This document shows, piece after piece, positions 43,222 through 50,761 of a stretch of 64,000 bases of DNA (the stretch's first letter is position 1; each line of letters begins with the position of its first letter). This stretch comes from a virus. The stretch covers positions 214,436 to 278,435 of the IMG/VR virus record IMGVR_UViG_3300044641_009805; one strand, written 5' to 3'. The position numbers and the translations under genes are program-made. Below the pieces are notes generated by a model. The model worked only from the letters and a program-made list of their open reading frames with translations. It did no database searches and was not told the DNA's origin.

Positions 43222-43959
43222 ATGAAAACTTTCAGGAACCTATTGCAATTTAGTTTGCTATCATTTGTGGTCGGGTGTTGCGCTGGGGGATCGATACCAT
43301 TAAAACCAGAGCCTGAGCCGCAAGAATTGCCTAAAAATGTCGTAGCAAACGACAGGCAAAAAACCGTGGAATACTTGCTGCATTCCACGGTGGCCTTTGT
43401 CGATAACGCAGGTCCATTCATTATACCAACCTGCGCAGGCGTTTGGATATCAAAAACGTTGATTTTGACTGCAAATCATTGTGTGGACGAAAAACCACCG
43501 AATTTTCAGTACATAGTTCAAGGAGACTTGGCTGACAAAAAGTTGAGAGAAGCTCTCTTGTTAGCCACTGACAAAAAAACTGATCTTGCTCTTCTGATCT
43601 CAAACCCAGAAGATTTGCCTGATCACAGCGTTGCCAAACTGAGTGAAGATCCGATTATGGTAGGCGATCCTATGCATATTGTCGGTCACACCTCTGGTTA
43701 CCCCTGGACTTATTCAAACGGATTCGTGTCTGCTATAAGAGACAGCATGTTCGGTCCGTCGGCATTCGATGTTAAGGTTATCCAAATATCAGCTCCGGTG
43801 TGGATGGGGAACAGCGGCGGCGGAGCCTTTGATTCCAATGGTCAATTAATCGGAATCTGCTCATGGATTTCCAAGAACGGTCCGCAATTGACATTTTTTA
43901 TACACAGAGATGTCGTAAAATCATTCTTACGTCAAGAGTCTTTTAAGAAGATGCCTTAA
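43222..43959 (+). CDS. Trypsin-like serine protease lipoprotein
   Basis: 245 residues. Lipobox signal peptide (SLLSFVVGC, Cys19), then catalytic triad: H86 in ILTANHCVDE, D121 in KKTDLALL, S198 in GNSGGGAFD. Family S1-type exposed in the periplasm or outer membrane. Phages rarely encode secreted trypsin-like lipoproteins; it might act on host envelope proteins or other phages' receptors (inference). Leader can hide its ribosome site. Confidence 0.85.
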   Translation: MKTFRNLLQFSLLSFVVGCCAGGSIPLKPEPEPQELPKNVVANDRQKTVEYLLHSTVAFVDNAGPFIIPTCAGVWISKTLILTANHCVDEKPPNFQYIVQGDLADKKLREALLLATDKKTDLALLISNPEDLPDHSVAKLSEDPIMVGDPMHIVGHTSGYPWTYSNGFVSAIRDSMFGPSAFDVKVIQISAPVWMGNSGGGAFDSNGQLIGICSWISKNGPQLTFFIHRDVVKSFLRQESFKKMP

Positions 43960-44242
43960 TGTTTGGCAACTTTTGATGTAGGCTAAAGCTATAAAATTGT
44001 TCCACGGTGTCGTCGAATAGATCGACGACACCATTTTCATTAATTTTCACCACAGTTCCTTCGTGGACTTTGGTCGTCCCGCTCAAGGTTCTCTCAAAGA
44101 ACACCTTTCCCTTGATGGGAACGACGAACTTGCCGTCGACGATTGCGTCAGGCAGCTTTGACAGATCGACTTTCACCTTCTTCTGCCGCGGCGCTCTTTT
44201 CTCTGTCTTCTCTGGTTGCTCCATCATTTTTCTTTTTATCAT
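43943..44242 (-). CDS. Small basic protein, function unknown
   Basis: 99 residues on the minus strand, N-terminal Lys/Arg-rich (MEQPEKTEKRAPRQKKVKVD), then a beta-rich part (FERTLSGTTKVHEGTVVKIN). It overlaps the 3' end of the protease gene by 17 nt, and the 5' part overlaps the glycosylase gene by 79-95 nt in another frame. Starts at 44242, 44227 and 44224 are all possible. Confidence 0.5.
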   Translation of the reverse strand: MIKRKMMEQPEKTEKRAPRQKKVKVDLSKLPDAIVDGKFVVPIKGKVFFERTLSGTTKVHEGTVVKINENGVVDLFDDTVEQFYSFSLHQKLPNIKASS

Positions 44243-44648
44243 GTTTTATTCTCCAATGCCAATATTTTGTCAGAGCGTGGTCCTTTGGTGCCACGTCGCC
44301 CATGTCGTTCTTGCAGAAGATCTCCCAGGCTCTTGACCCATACTCTCCTATGCCTGGAAGACTTCGCACATCTTGCCATTCTTCAAGGTAACTAGAAGCT
44401 AGTTTCTTTAGCAAAGAAGACCTTCTATTTTTAAATCCCAAAGGATAGATCACTGACTGTAGATCTGCCTCGGTTGCAGCCACAATTGAAGCAGCATCCG
44501 GCCACCTCATGAAAAATTCTGGCAAAATTTTTTCTACTTGCTTCCTAGACGTACAATTCAACATGACACAAGAAACCAATATTTTCCATTTATCTGGCCA
44601 TAGATCTTCTTGTATTAAGCCGAAAGGACTCCTCGGCGGCAAAAACAT
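44148..44648 (-). CDS. MBD4-like HhH-GPD DNA glycosylase
   Basis: 166 residues on the minus strand. Resembles the catalytic domain of eukaryotic MBD4: WPDKWKILVSCVMLNCTSRKQVEK, then the helix-hairpin-helix LPGIGEYGSRAWEIFC (about 97-112) and VAPKDHALTKYWHW with the catalytic Asp (D123). MBD4 excises T and 5-hydroxymethyluracil opposite G. The tail after residue 135 is not conserved and overlaps another gene. In a phage that may carry hydroxymethylcytosine, this would repair its deamination product (inference). Confidence 0.75.
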   Translation of the reverse strand: MFLPPRSPFGLIQEDLWPDKWKILVSCVMLNCTSRKQVEKILPEFFMRWPDAASIVAATEADLQSVIYPLGFKNRRSSLLKKLASSYLEEWQDVRSLPGIGEYGSRAWEIFCKNDMGDVAPKDHALTKYWHWRIKHDKKKNDGATREDREKSAAAEEGESRSVKAA

Positions 44649-44687
44649 AAGATTTATGTATCTTCATTGCCACCAAGTGTTCAATGT

Positions 44688-44716
44688 TTGAACAATCAAA
44701 GTTTTTACAATAAATT
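44688..44716 (+). promoter_or_regulatory. Promoter with -10 six nt from start
   Basis: TTGAAC, 17-nt spacer, TAAATT at 44711-44716 (4/6), 6 nt to ATG 44723. Confidence 0.5.
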
Positions 44717-44722
44717 ATTAGT

Positions 44723-45145
44723 ATGCGTTTTCCAAAAACAATTTCTTTAGTAGTCATTTCAGCTTTTTTCGTAACATCTTGCGTTGATGTTGCGCCTTCT
44801 CCTTCTTCGAGCAGTAAGTGTGCCGATGACAAATGTCTGTCTCCACAAGAGGAACCTCCACCTTCGTCTACAGATGACAGCACATCAATTGCAGCTGAAG
44901 AATGTTTGTGGTGCCTCGGGGCGGCTTCAGAAGTATGCCTCGATGAGAATGAAGATTGCCTCTCGTCAATGAGTTGTAAAGCCTGGAAAGATTGCACGGA
45001 ATCTTGCGTGGTCAGCGATGCCGGAGAAAATTGTTACAATACTTGTGATGAGTCTATCCAAACGCTTTTCACGCCGAGCAAAGTAAAAACTTGCAATTGT
45101 GACATTTGTTACGCACAATGTTTTAACATGTGTCCTCAGCAGTAG
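44723..45145 (+). CDS. Cys-rich lipoprotein
   Basis: 140 residues. Lipobox signal peptide (AFFVTSC), Ser/Pro-rich spacer, then a domain with many Cys pairs (ECLWCLGAASEVC, CLSSMSCKAWKDC, CNCDICYAQC). Such Cys-rich secreted lipoproteins are frequent in Myxococcota and other deltaproteobacteria-like bacteria, suggesting host origin. Function unknown. Confidence 0.7.
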   Translation: MRFPKTISLVVISAFFVTSCVDVAPSPSSSSKCADDKCLSPQEEPPPSSTDDSTSIAAEECLWCLGAASEVCLDENEDCLSSMSCKAWKDCTESCVVSDAGENCYNTCDESIQTLFTPSKVKTCNCDICYAQCFNMCPQQ

Positions 45146-45151
45146 TATACT
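45122..45151 (+). promoter_or_regulatory. Promoter before the FGE-like gene
   Basis: TTTAAC, 18-nt spacer, TATACT at 45146-45151, 7 nt to ATG 45159. Confidence 0.45.
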
Positions 45152-45158
45152 TAGTAAT

Positions 45159-46031
45159 ATGCTATTAGCCATAGCATATCTCCTTTCTGGAGAGATGTTG
45201 TCGAACCGCCAGTCGACAAATGTCTCTCCAGGTTTTTTTAGTGGAATTTGGTGGTCGTATGAGGCAATTTCATACGACTTGGTTCCATTGCTCGTCTCTG
45301 ATTCAGGATGCCCTGAAGACATGCTTCCTGTTTCAGGAGCCATGTTGGATGATGGTGGATTAGGAAGTTGGAACAACAACTCTATCGAGTCTCTACAGAA
45401 GACCACATGCACGAAGTGGATAGAGAGGAAGTACCCCGAACGTTGCGCGTCTTTTGATCGTGATAAATGGCTTGAAGTATCGAACCGCTTTCCTCGCAAA
45501 CCGATGTCGTTCTGCATTGATAAGTACGAATGGCCCAACAAGAAGGGTGCATACCCATGGGTCATGATCACGTGGGGCGAATCTCAAAAGTTATGTGAAT
45601 CCGTCGGTAAACGTCTATGTGCCGAGGATGAATGGACCTTTGCCTGCGAAGGTGAGGAGGCCACTCCTTTCCCTTACGGTTATACACGTAATTCTCAAGA
45701 ATGTAACTTGGACAATCCATGGAAGAGATATTCACAAAAATTCCTGTCCCGGCGTGGGTCACAAGAATGTTCACGAGAGTTGAAGCGATTGTGGCAGGGA
45801 CGTCGCAGCGGGTCTGCACCTCAATGTGCCTCTTCTTTCGGCATCGAGGACATGAATGGGTCTGTAGATGAATGGACTGTCGGAACGATAAAGAGTCAGT
45901 ATCCTTACTCTTCAGTTCTCAAAGGAGGGTATTGGGGGACTGTTAGAACTAGATGTCGTCCCGCCACTCGCAATCATGGTCCCGGTCACACCTTTTATCA
46001 ACAAGGATTCAGGTGTTGCAAAGATTTGTGA
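45159..46031 (+). CDS. Formylglycine-generating-enzyme-like (SUMF1/FGE) domain protein
   Basis: 290 residues from ATG 45159. The FGE-sulfatase domain is recognisable from CPEDMLPV, FCIDKYEWPNKKG, TWGESQKLCESVGKRLCAEDEW, FPYGYT, MNGSVDEWT and the C-terminal GGYWGTVRTRCRPATRNHG ... QGFRCC. Secreted copies are common in myxobacteria, so recent host capture is likely. True FGE catalytic cysteines are not obvious; it may be a binding or display domain. Its TGA also serves the promoter at 46029. Confidence 0.8.
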   Translation: MLLAIAYLLSGEMLSNRQSTNVSPGFFSGIWWSYEAISYDLVPLLVSDSGCPEDMLPVSGAMLDDGGLGSWNNNSIESLQKTTCTKWIERKYPERCASFDRDKWLEVSNRFPRKPMSFCIDKYEWPNKKGAYPWVMITWGESQKLCESVGKRLCAEDEWTFACEGEEATPFPYGYTRNSQECNLDNPWKRYSQKFLSRRGSQECSRELKRLWQGRRSGSAPQCASSFGIEDMNGSVDEWTVGTIKSQYPYSSVLKGGYWGTVRTRCRPATRNHGPGHTFYQQGFRCCKDL

Positions 46032-46037
46032 TATATA
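46029..46037 (+). promoter_or_regulatory. Extended -10 fused with a stop codon
   Basis: TGATATATA, 6 nt, then GTG 46044. The TGA is the stop codon of the FGE-like gene. Confidence 0.5.
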
Positions 46038-46043
46038 GATCAC

Positions 46044-46232
46044 GTGAAGTTAGTTGCGTCTATAAAAGAAGTAATTGCTCTCGATGAAGAGTTATCCGTA
46101 GGATGTCTTGTCAAATCTTCTGCAGACGAAAACGCAACCGGAATGGTTATTGAGTTTTTATCTGCAGAAGAAATTTTGATTCTTTGGAGCATTCCTCCAA
46201 AAAGAAACTACACGAGTAGAGAGATTTGGTAG
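46044..46232 (+). CDS. Small SH3-like protein
   Basis: 62 residues with a GTG start. ELSVGCLVKSSADENATGMVIEFLSAEEILILWS has the rhythm of an SH3-like barrel like the KPGDL proteins (V-G-x-L-V ... G-x-V-I). Leaderless promoter directly upstream. Function unknown. Confidence 0.5.
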   Translation: MKLVASIKEVIALDEELSVGCLVKSSADENATGMVIEFLSAEEILILWSIPPKRNYTSREIW

Positions 46233-46233
46233 C

Positions 46234-46842
46234 TTATTTATTGGCTTTTTTTCTGCGAGATTCTTTAAGCCTGTTCACAGTTTCTGAAACGTGAGCTGCT
46301 TCGTCAGGTCTTCTTTTCTTTCTGCCCACTGCTTTCTTTGGGACCTCACTAATTTCTTCAAAGCGAACTTGTTGAGATTGTTCTTCTCTTTGCTTTTCAA
46401 GAAGCTCATTTTCTGCTTTCTTTGCTTCCAACTCTGCTTTTTTTGCCTCTTCTATCATACGCTTGTTGCTGTTCAGCACGTCATGAGTGGTCTTTAACAA
46501 CTTCACGCTAGATTCTAGAGCATTGGCCTCGCCTCTCTTCACATTGTATTGCGCAGTCTTATCGGTTAAAAATTTTTTGATAACATCGTGTGACTTGGAT
46601 GAGATGCTCATTGATGCCTTGACGAACTCTGACGCCAACTTGCCTTCTTTCACGCTTGCTTCAAGTTCTTGTTTGTTCTTTTCCATGAATTCGCTATGAA
46701 CCTTGACAAGTTCAGTCATTGCGGCTACTCCACCGATGGAGATCTTTATCTCTTCCCTTTTTTTCTCAAGGGCATCATCTGTCTTTACTCCTAGGTCCTG
46801 AATGATCGTTAGAGAATGATCCAAATTTTCTGTTTTGCTCAT
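46234..46842 (-). CDS. Coiled-coil protein with basic C-terminus
   Basis: 202 residues, minus strand. Long helical coiled coil (KTTHDVLNSNKRMIEEAKKAELEAKK) ending in Lys/Arg-rich residues. It lies downstream of the tail-fibre gene on the same strand and may be a scaffold or virion accessory protein. No known domain. Confidence 0.6.
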   Translation of the reverse strand: MSKTENLDHSLTIIQDLGVKTDDALEKKREEIKISIGGVAAMTELVKVHSEFMEKNKQELEASVKEGKLASEFVKASMSISSKSHDVIKKFLTDKTAQYNVKRGEANALESSVKLLKTTHDVLNSNKRMIEEAKKAELEAKKAENELLEKQREEQSQQVRFEEISEVPKKAVGRKKRRPDEAAHVSETVNRLKESRRKKANK

Positions 46843-46846
46843 ACCA

Positions 46847-46855
46847 CTAAATATA
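46847..46855 (-). promoter_or_regulatory. TATATTTAG element 4 nt before the start codon
   Basis: Minus-strand TATATTTAG, TGGT, ATG 46842. The 4-nt spacing matches that before 61293 and 15324. Confidence 0.5.
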
Positions 46856-46856
46856 T

Positions 46857-46891
46857 CAAAAAAAATTGGGGACCCCTTTCGAGGTCCCCAA
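46857..46891 (-). terminator. Rho-independent terminator after the tail-fibre gene
   Basis: On the minus strand: TTGGGGACC, 8-nt loop, GGTCCCCAA (9-bp perfect stem), then a run of eight T. Lies 38 nt beyond the tail-fibre stop codon. Confidence 0.85.
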
Positions 46892-46928
46892 CGCTCACCT
46901 TATTTTAAATTCAGGGAGCTTGCCGATT

Positions 46929-48938
46929 TCAGGCTGCGCTGCGGATCACGACTGTGATTACGTCGTCAGCCATGAGGCCGCTGGCGATATTGGAGTCGAG
47001 GTCGACAGTTGTCGTTGTGAGACCAGAGAGATCGCGGCTTGGAGAGAGAAGGACGCCGTTGAGGTAAACGTCGACCAACTTGTGTTCTGCTGCCGTGAGT
47101 GTGCCGATCGAGCTGAAGGTGAGTGTGTTACCTGCGACGTTTGCCACGCTGAGGTCACCCTTAGCTGCAGAACCACCACCGATCATGTCGAAGAGTTCGA
47201 CGAGGGCTCCAACAACTGATGTTGCTGTGAACTTGGCGTCGAAGTCGCCCTTCTCGGCGGATGACATGAGGTCGATTTCTTCGGCATTTGCGCCGAGGGT
47301 CAAGGAATCTGCTGCTGCGACCGTGAGTGCTGCTGTTGAGCTGAGTTCTGCACCAGCTGCTGTTGCCACGAATGAACCGCTGAGCGATCCTTCGATGCCA
47401 CCGAGCTTGATCTCAGACATCCACATTGCTGCGAGCTTCGCATTAGCGAATACGTCGCTGTTTCCTGCGTCGACGTCTGCGTCAGAGACTTCCTTTGCGA
47501 GGACGAAGTCACCAGAAGCAGGCTTTGCGCCGAAGGCGAGATCGTCATATGCCTGGTCGCCATGGAGCACAAGGCCACGTGGAGAGAGGTTAGAGTTTCC
47601 GCCTGTGTTGAGGTGGATGAGTGCATCCTTCACCTTGAGGTTCTCGGTGTCGATGTATGTCATCGAGCCCTGGATCGTGAGATCACCTTGGACTGTGACG
47701 TCGCCTGAGAAAGAAGCGCTGACGGCATAGAACATGTCGCCCTTGACTTCCATGTTGTTTGCAACTTCGACGCTGGAGGCGACGCTGTTGATCGACTTGA
47801 ATGTGATCACTGTTGCGTCGGCACCGTCGATGATGTCGTTTCCACCGACCTTGAGGTCTTGTGAGATCTCAAGAGCGCCGGTCACGTAGAGCTTGGATCC
47901 ATCGAACCAGAGGTCTGCCTCGTCCTGGATCTCTCCGCCTGCGCCGACGAGATAGAGGTGCATTGGCTCGTCGCCATCGATCTTGATCTCGTTTGCTGTG
48001 ATGCCTGCGTTGAAGTCAGCAGCTGCATTGTCGACCGTGAGGCCATTAGAGAGCGTTGCTGCCTGTGCAACCGTGAGCGAACCAGAAACGCCGAGGTCAG
48101 AAGCCATGTAGACTGCTGATGCGAAGTCTGCGACGCCTGCTACTTCAAGTGCACCGTTGAGGTCAGAGAGACCTGCAACTTCGAGTGAACCTGCGTCGAG
48201 TGCTCCTGCTACAGATGCAGAACCTGAGACGCCGAGAGCAGCTGCCATATAGACGTCTGCCTTGAAGTCTGCAACGCCGTCGACGTTGAGCGTGCTGTCG
48301 AAGTCGACTGCACCGGTGATGCCCATAGAGCCTGTGACTTCGAGACGATCGCCTGACACCGTGAGGCCATCATTCATTGTTGCAGGTCCTGCAACCGTGA
48401 GTGAACCAGAAACGCCGAGGTCAGAAGCCGCGTAGACTGCTGAAGCGAAGTCTGCCACGCCAGCAACCTCGAGGGCGCCGTTGAGGTCAGAGAGACCTGC
48501 CACTGTGAGCGAGCCGCTGACGCCAAGATCCGAAGCCATGTAGGCTGCAGAAGCGAAGTCAGCTACTCCGGCTACTTCAAGTGCGCCGTTGAGGTCTGCA
48601 AGACCTGCTACAACGAGCGAACCAGAAACGCCGAGATCAGAAGCCATGAAGACTGCTGAATCGAAGTCTGCCACGCCAGCGACGTCCATTGCACCCTGGA
48701 AGCTTGCGCCTGTTCCAGTTACGTGCAATGCAGCGTAGATGTCAGCGAGGTCTTGCGAACCGCTGAGTGCATCGTACCAACGCTCACCACCGATGATCTT
48801 GTTGATCTGCGAGCGGAGTGCGTCGAGGTCGCCTACGAGTGTCTGCTTGTTTGCGAGTTCCCCAGCGCCTGTTCCCATCGTATCGTTAAATGCTAATGAA
48901 CCACTGATCTGTGATTGCTGAACGAATGTTCTTGCCAT
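46929..48938 (-). CDS. Repeat-rich tail fibre / virion appendage protein
   Basis: 669 residues. N-terminal head (FVQQSQISGSLAFNDTMGT ... GGERWYDAL), then about five degenerate copies of a Ser/Gly/Ala-rich unit (SDLGVSGSLTVAGLSDLNG with LEVAGVADFASA), then a T4-like fibre segment (VQGDLTIQGSMTYIDTENLK), and a C-terminal beta domain (VDVYLNGVLLSPSRDLSG). The pattern is typical of trimeric fibre shafts in marine T4-like phages. Higher G+C than its neighbours. AAAGGA lies before ATG 48938. Confidence 0.8.
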   Translation of the reverse strand: MARTFVQQSQISGSLAFNDTMGTGAGELANKQTLVGDLDALRSQINKIIGGERWYDALSGSQDLADIYAALHVTGTGASFQGAMDVAGVADFDSAVFMASDLGVSGSLVVAGLADLNGALEVAGVADFASAAYMASDLGVSGSLTVAGLSDLNGALEVAGVADFASAVYAASDLGVSGSLTVAGPATMNDGLTVSGDRLEVTGSMGITGAVDFDSTLNVDGVADFKADVYMAAALGVSGSASVAGALDAGSLEVAGLSDLNGALEVAGVADFASAVYMASDLGVSGSLTVAQAATLSNGLTVDNAAADFNAGITANEIKIDGDEPMHLYLVGAGGEIQDEADLWFDGSKLYVTGALEISQDLKVGGNDIIDGADATVITFKSINSVASSVEVANNMEVKGDMFYAVSASFSGDVTVQGDLTIQGSMTYIDTENLKVKDALIHLNTGGNSNLSPRGLVLHGDQAYDDLAFGAKPASGDFVLAKEVSDADVDAGNSDVFANAKLAAMWMSEIKLGGIEGSLSGSFVATAAGAELSSTAALTVAAADSLTLGANAEEIDLMSSAEKGDFDAKFTATSVVGALVELFDMIGGGSAAKGDLSVANVAGNTLTFSSIGTLTAAEHKLVDVYLNGVLLSPSRDLSGLTTTTVDLDSNIASGLMADDVITVVIRSAA
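48050..48690 (-). repeat. In-gene shaft repeats of the tail fibre
   Basis: About five imperfect copies of a roughly 35-codon unit containing LGVSGS, some with near-identical DNA. Coding repeat, likely prone to recombination and length change. Confidence 0.75.
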
Positions 48939-48994
48939 AACTTATATCATCCTTTGTTGCGGACCCAGCAGGGTCCTTAGTTGTACGTACTTGT

Positions 48995-49021
48995 CATATG
49001 GGAAGCTCATCTTCCCATATG
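48995..49021. promoter_or_regulatory. Perfect 11-bp inverted repeat between lysozyme and tail-fibre genes
   Basis: CATATGGGAAG, 5-nt loop CTCAT, CTTCCCATATG. No T-run follows on either strand, so terminator, operator or processing site remain open. A second hairpin (GGACCC/GGGTCC) lies at 48961-48976. Confidence 0.5.
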
Positions 49022-49107
49022 AATATTTATGTTCGCTACTGAATTTTTGCGAAAAATTGATTTTAATTTTTTACAAAATTCCTCATGAATTTTATATTGT
49101 TTGATTT

Positions 49108-49875
49108 TTATCCAACCACCTTTGCAAGCGCAGCTAGCCATGAAGGAGCAATTCCTATCTTTGGGTCCGCGCCTGTCGGTACGTTGTATTTTTTTGAGAA
49201 ATCTTCAATTCCTTTTCTTGTGGCTGGTCCCATAATCCCGTCGATTACTCCTGGATACAAGCCAAGCATTTTCAGCCTGGTTTGAGTATCCATGATTGTT
49301 TCTCTCGTCCACGACACGATTGTTGGTACTTCGTGCGGATCGACAGGAACAAACGGAATTTTGTTGAATAATTCTCCTTCAGCGGTTCGTCTTGCCAAAA
49401 GACCTTTATTCGTTCTCAGTTCGCCACCAATTCTTACTTTACTCCAATCTAATAATCTTTCTGCAACAGCATTGTAATTTCCTGCGTTCAACGCTCTACA
49501 CGCTCCTGAAGTTTTGAAAACGCCTGTACCGCAGTTAAATCCAAACGATACGAGCGCATCAAATTGATTCTGATTGAGAGGAACCCTGATATCTCGATTG
49601 AGCGCTGTTTCCACGTTGACTATGTCTCTTGCAAGGAACTCTAGCGCCTCCTCTCTAGATATCAAAAGTTCTGAATAAGGATGAGATCTATCTTTGGATT
49701 TTAACAACGCCTTAACTTTTTCGTTAGGTATCGTACTAAACGAATCGTGCGGAGTTATTAAATGCCCAATTCCGATAGTCCACAATCCTCCAACGTCCAT
49801 GTACGGTTGTAACACGACGCCTTCCCACCTAGAGATAAATTCCAGACCATTTTTTGAGGTTTTTAGGTTGTTCAT
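49108..49875 (-). CDS. T4-type lysozyme (GH24) with peptidoglycan-binding domain
   Basis: 255 residues from ATG 49875, which has GAGGAGG about 8 nt upstream; a longer start at 49890 is less likely. The catalytic pattern ISRWEGV (E18), YMDVGG (D27) and WTIGIGH (T33) keeps the T4 lysozyme spacing (9 and 6). The C-terminus (about 185-240) is a PG_binding_1 domain (TRLKMLGLYPGVIDGIMGPAT). Endolysin or tail lysozyme; location near the tail fibre allows either. Confidence 0.9.
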   Translation of the reverse strand: MNNLKTSKNGLEFISRWEGVVLQPYMDVGGLWTIGIGHLITPHDSFSTIPNEKVKALLKSKDRSHPYSELLISREEALEFLARDIVNVETALNRDIRVPLNQNQFDALVSFGFNCGTGVFKTSGACRALNAGNYNAVAERLLDWSKVRIGGELRTNKGLLARRTAEGELFNKIPFVPVDPHEVPTIVSWTRETIMDTQTRLKMLGLYPGVIDGIMGPATRKGIEDFSKKYNVPTGADPKIGIAPSWLAALAKVVG

Positions 49876-49928
49876 GACAAACCTCCTCAAAAATAACTAT
49901 AATTCACTTGCGAATTTTTGCCGATTTC

Positions 49929-49934
49929 TATATT
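49929..49934 (+). promoter_or_regulatory. -10 TATATT, 6 nt from start
   Basis: TATATT, then 6 nt (TATAAT) and ATG 49941; also reads TATATTTAT plus 3 nt. Confidence 0.45.
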
Positions 49935-49940
49935 TATAAT

Positions 49941-50138
49941 ATGGAACTCGGTGACCTCGCCTGGGATTACACCGATGCGTACGAAAACGTAAGCGGTGCT
50001 TCTTCGCTTCTTAACAGGAGCATGGTGATAATTTTGTCTTATCCAAAACCTCCTACGACCTGTAAGTCCGCCAGGGTTCTTACGTTTGAAGGCGTAGTGA
50101 AGAATGTCCCTATTGAATTTCTTTTACCTTTGTGGTGA
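49941..50138 (+). CDS. KPGDL-family small protein
   Basis: 65 residues, start ATG 49941 (MELGDLAWDYTDAY). E-L-G-D-L at the N-terminus and VIILSY strand match the array family further downstream. Leaderless promoter. Confidence 0.5.
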   Translation: MELGDLAWDYTDAYENVSGASSLLNRSMVIILSYPKPPTTCKSARVLTFEGVVKNVPIEFLLPLW

Positions 50139-50146
50139 GATGATTT

Positions 50147-50494
50147 ATGACGCCCCGTAAAAAATGTTCCAACGTGGTTCCAAACACCTTCATAATTTGT
50201 GGAGAAAATGGAAATTATTGTTCTGAAGAGTGTTATAATGAACGACAGAAAAAAATCGATAAAAAAAAATCTAAGTTCAGGTCTGGAGACTTGGCTATCA
50301 TCGCGTATGATCTAGTTCCATATTGGTCTTCTGATACAGGTATAGGACATCCTACCGGTTACTTTTCTTTTGGTGACATAGTGACGACAGTTTTTCTTTC
50401 AAGAAAGTCGGGAGCTAATTATTGGTACGTCACCTCCGCGATTGGCAATGGGTTCGTTTACGAAATAAACATGCTGCACGTTCATGAAATTTGA
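50147..50494 (+). CDS. Zinc-knuckle plus KPGDL-like protein
   Basis: 115 residues. N-terminal Cys cluster (CSNVV, CGENGNYCSEEC) probably binds zinc; then KFRSGDLAIIAYDLVPYW and FGDIVTTVF, SH3-like strands as in the array. Function unknown. Confidence 0.5.
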   Translation: MTPRKKCSNVVPNTFIICGENGNYCSEECYNERQKKIDKKKSKFRSGDLAIIAYDLVPYWSSDTGIGHPTGYFSFGDIVTTVFLSRKSGANYWYVTSAIGNGFVYEINMLHVHEI

Positions 50495-50504
50495 ATTGTC
50501 GTCG

Positions 50505-50513
50505 TGTTATAAA
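50505..50513 (+). promoter_or_regulatory. Extended -10, 7 nt from GTG start
   Basis: TGTTATAAA (TATAAA), 7 nt, GTG 50521. Confidence 0.4.
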
Positions 50514-50520
50514 TGATCGT

Positions 50521-50751
50521 GTGACACTATCTAAACGAAATCAAGAAATTGTTCGTCAGGCAGCGAGAGAAGCAGGAGACCACTTAAAAGGTCGTCTTCC
50601 TCCGTGCAAGTTCTTGAAGCAGCGTAATTCTTACGCTCATATTTGGGAAAGGTTAAAGGCGAGGCTTGGCAGATCTTACAAAGATTGCGATGACCTAGAG
50701 CTTGACAAGATTCTTTCCTTGATCGAATACTATCGAAACAACCCTTGTTGA
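50521..50751 (+). CDS. Small basic helical protein
   Basis: 76 residues, GTG start 50521. Basic helices (QEIVRQAAREAGDHLKG, SYAHIWERLKARLGRSYKD) suggest nucleic-acid contact. No family recognised. Confidence 0.5.
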   Translation: MTLSKRNQEIVRQAAREAGDHLKGRLPPCKFLKQRNSYAHIWERLKARLGRSYKDCDDLELDKILSLIEYYRNNPC

Positions 50752-50761
50752 AGAATAAACC

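Noticed and set aside
44966-45571. 201-codon minus-strand ORF
   Set aside because: Opposite the lipoprotein and FGE-like genes, which have clear domain signatures.
47080-47730. 216-codon plus-strand ORF opposite the tail-fibre gene
   Set aside because: Shadow of the repeat-rich GC-richer tail-fibre gene; no start signal and no protein-like motif.
48050-48690. Possible CRISPR or transposon repeats
   Set aside because: Imperfect in-frame repeats in the fibre shaft.
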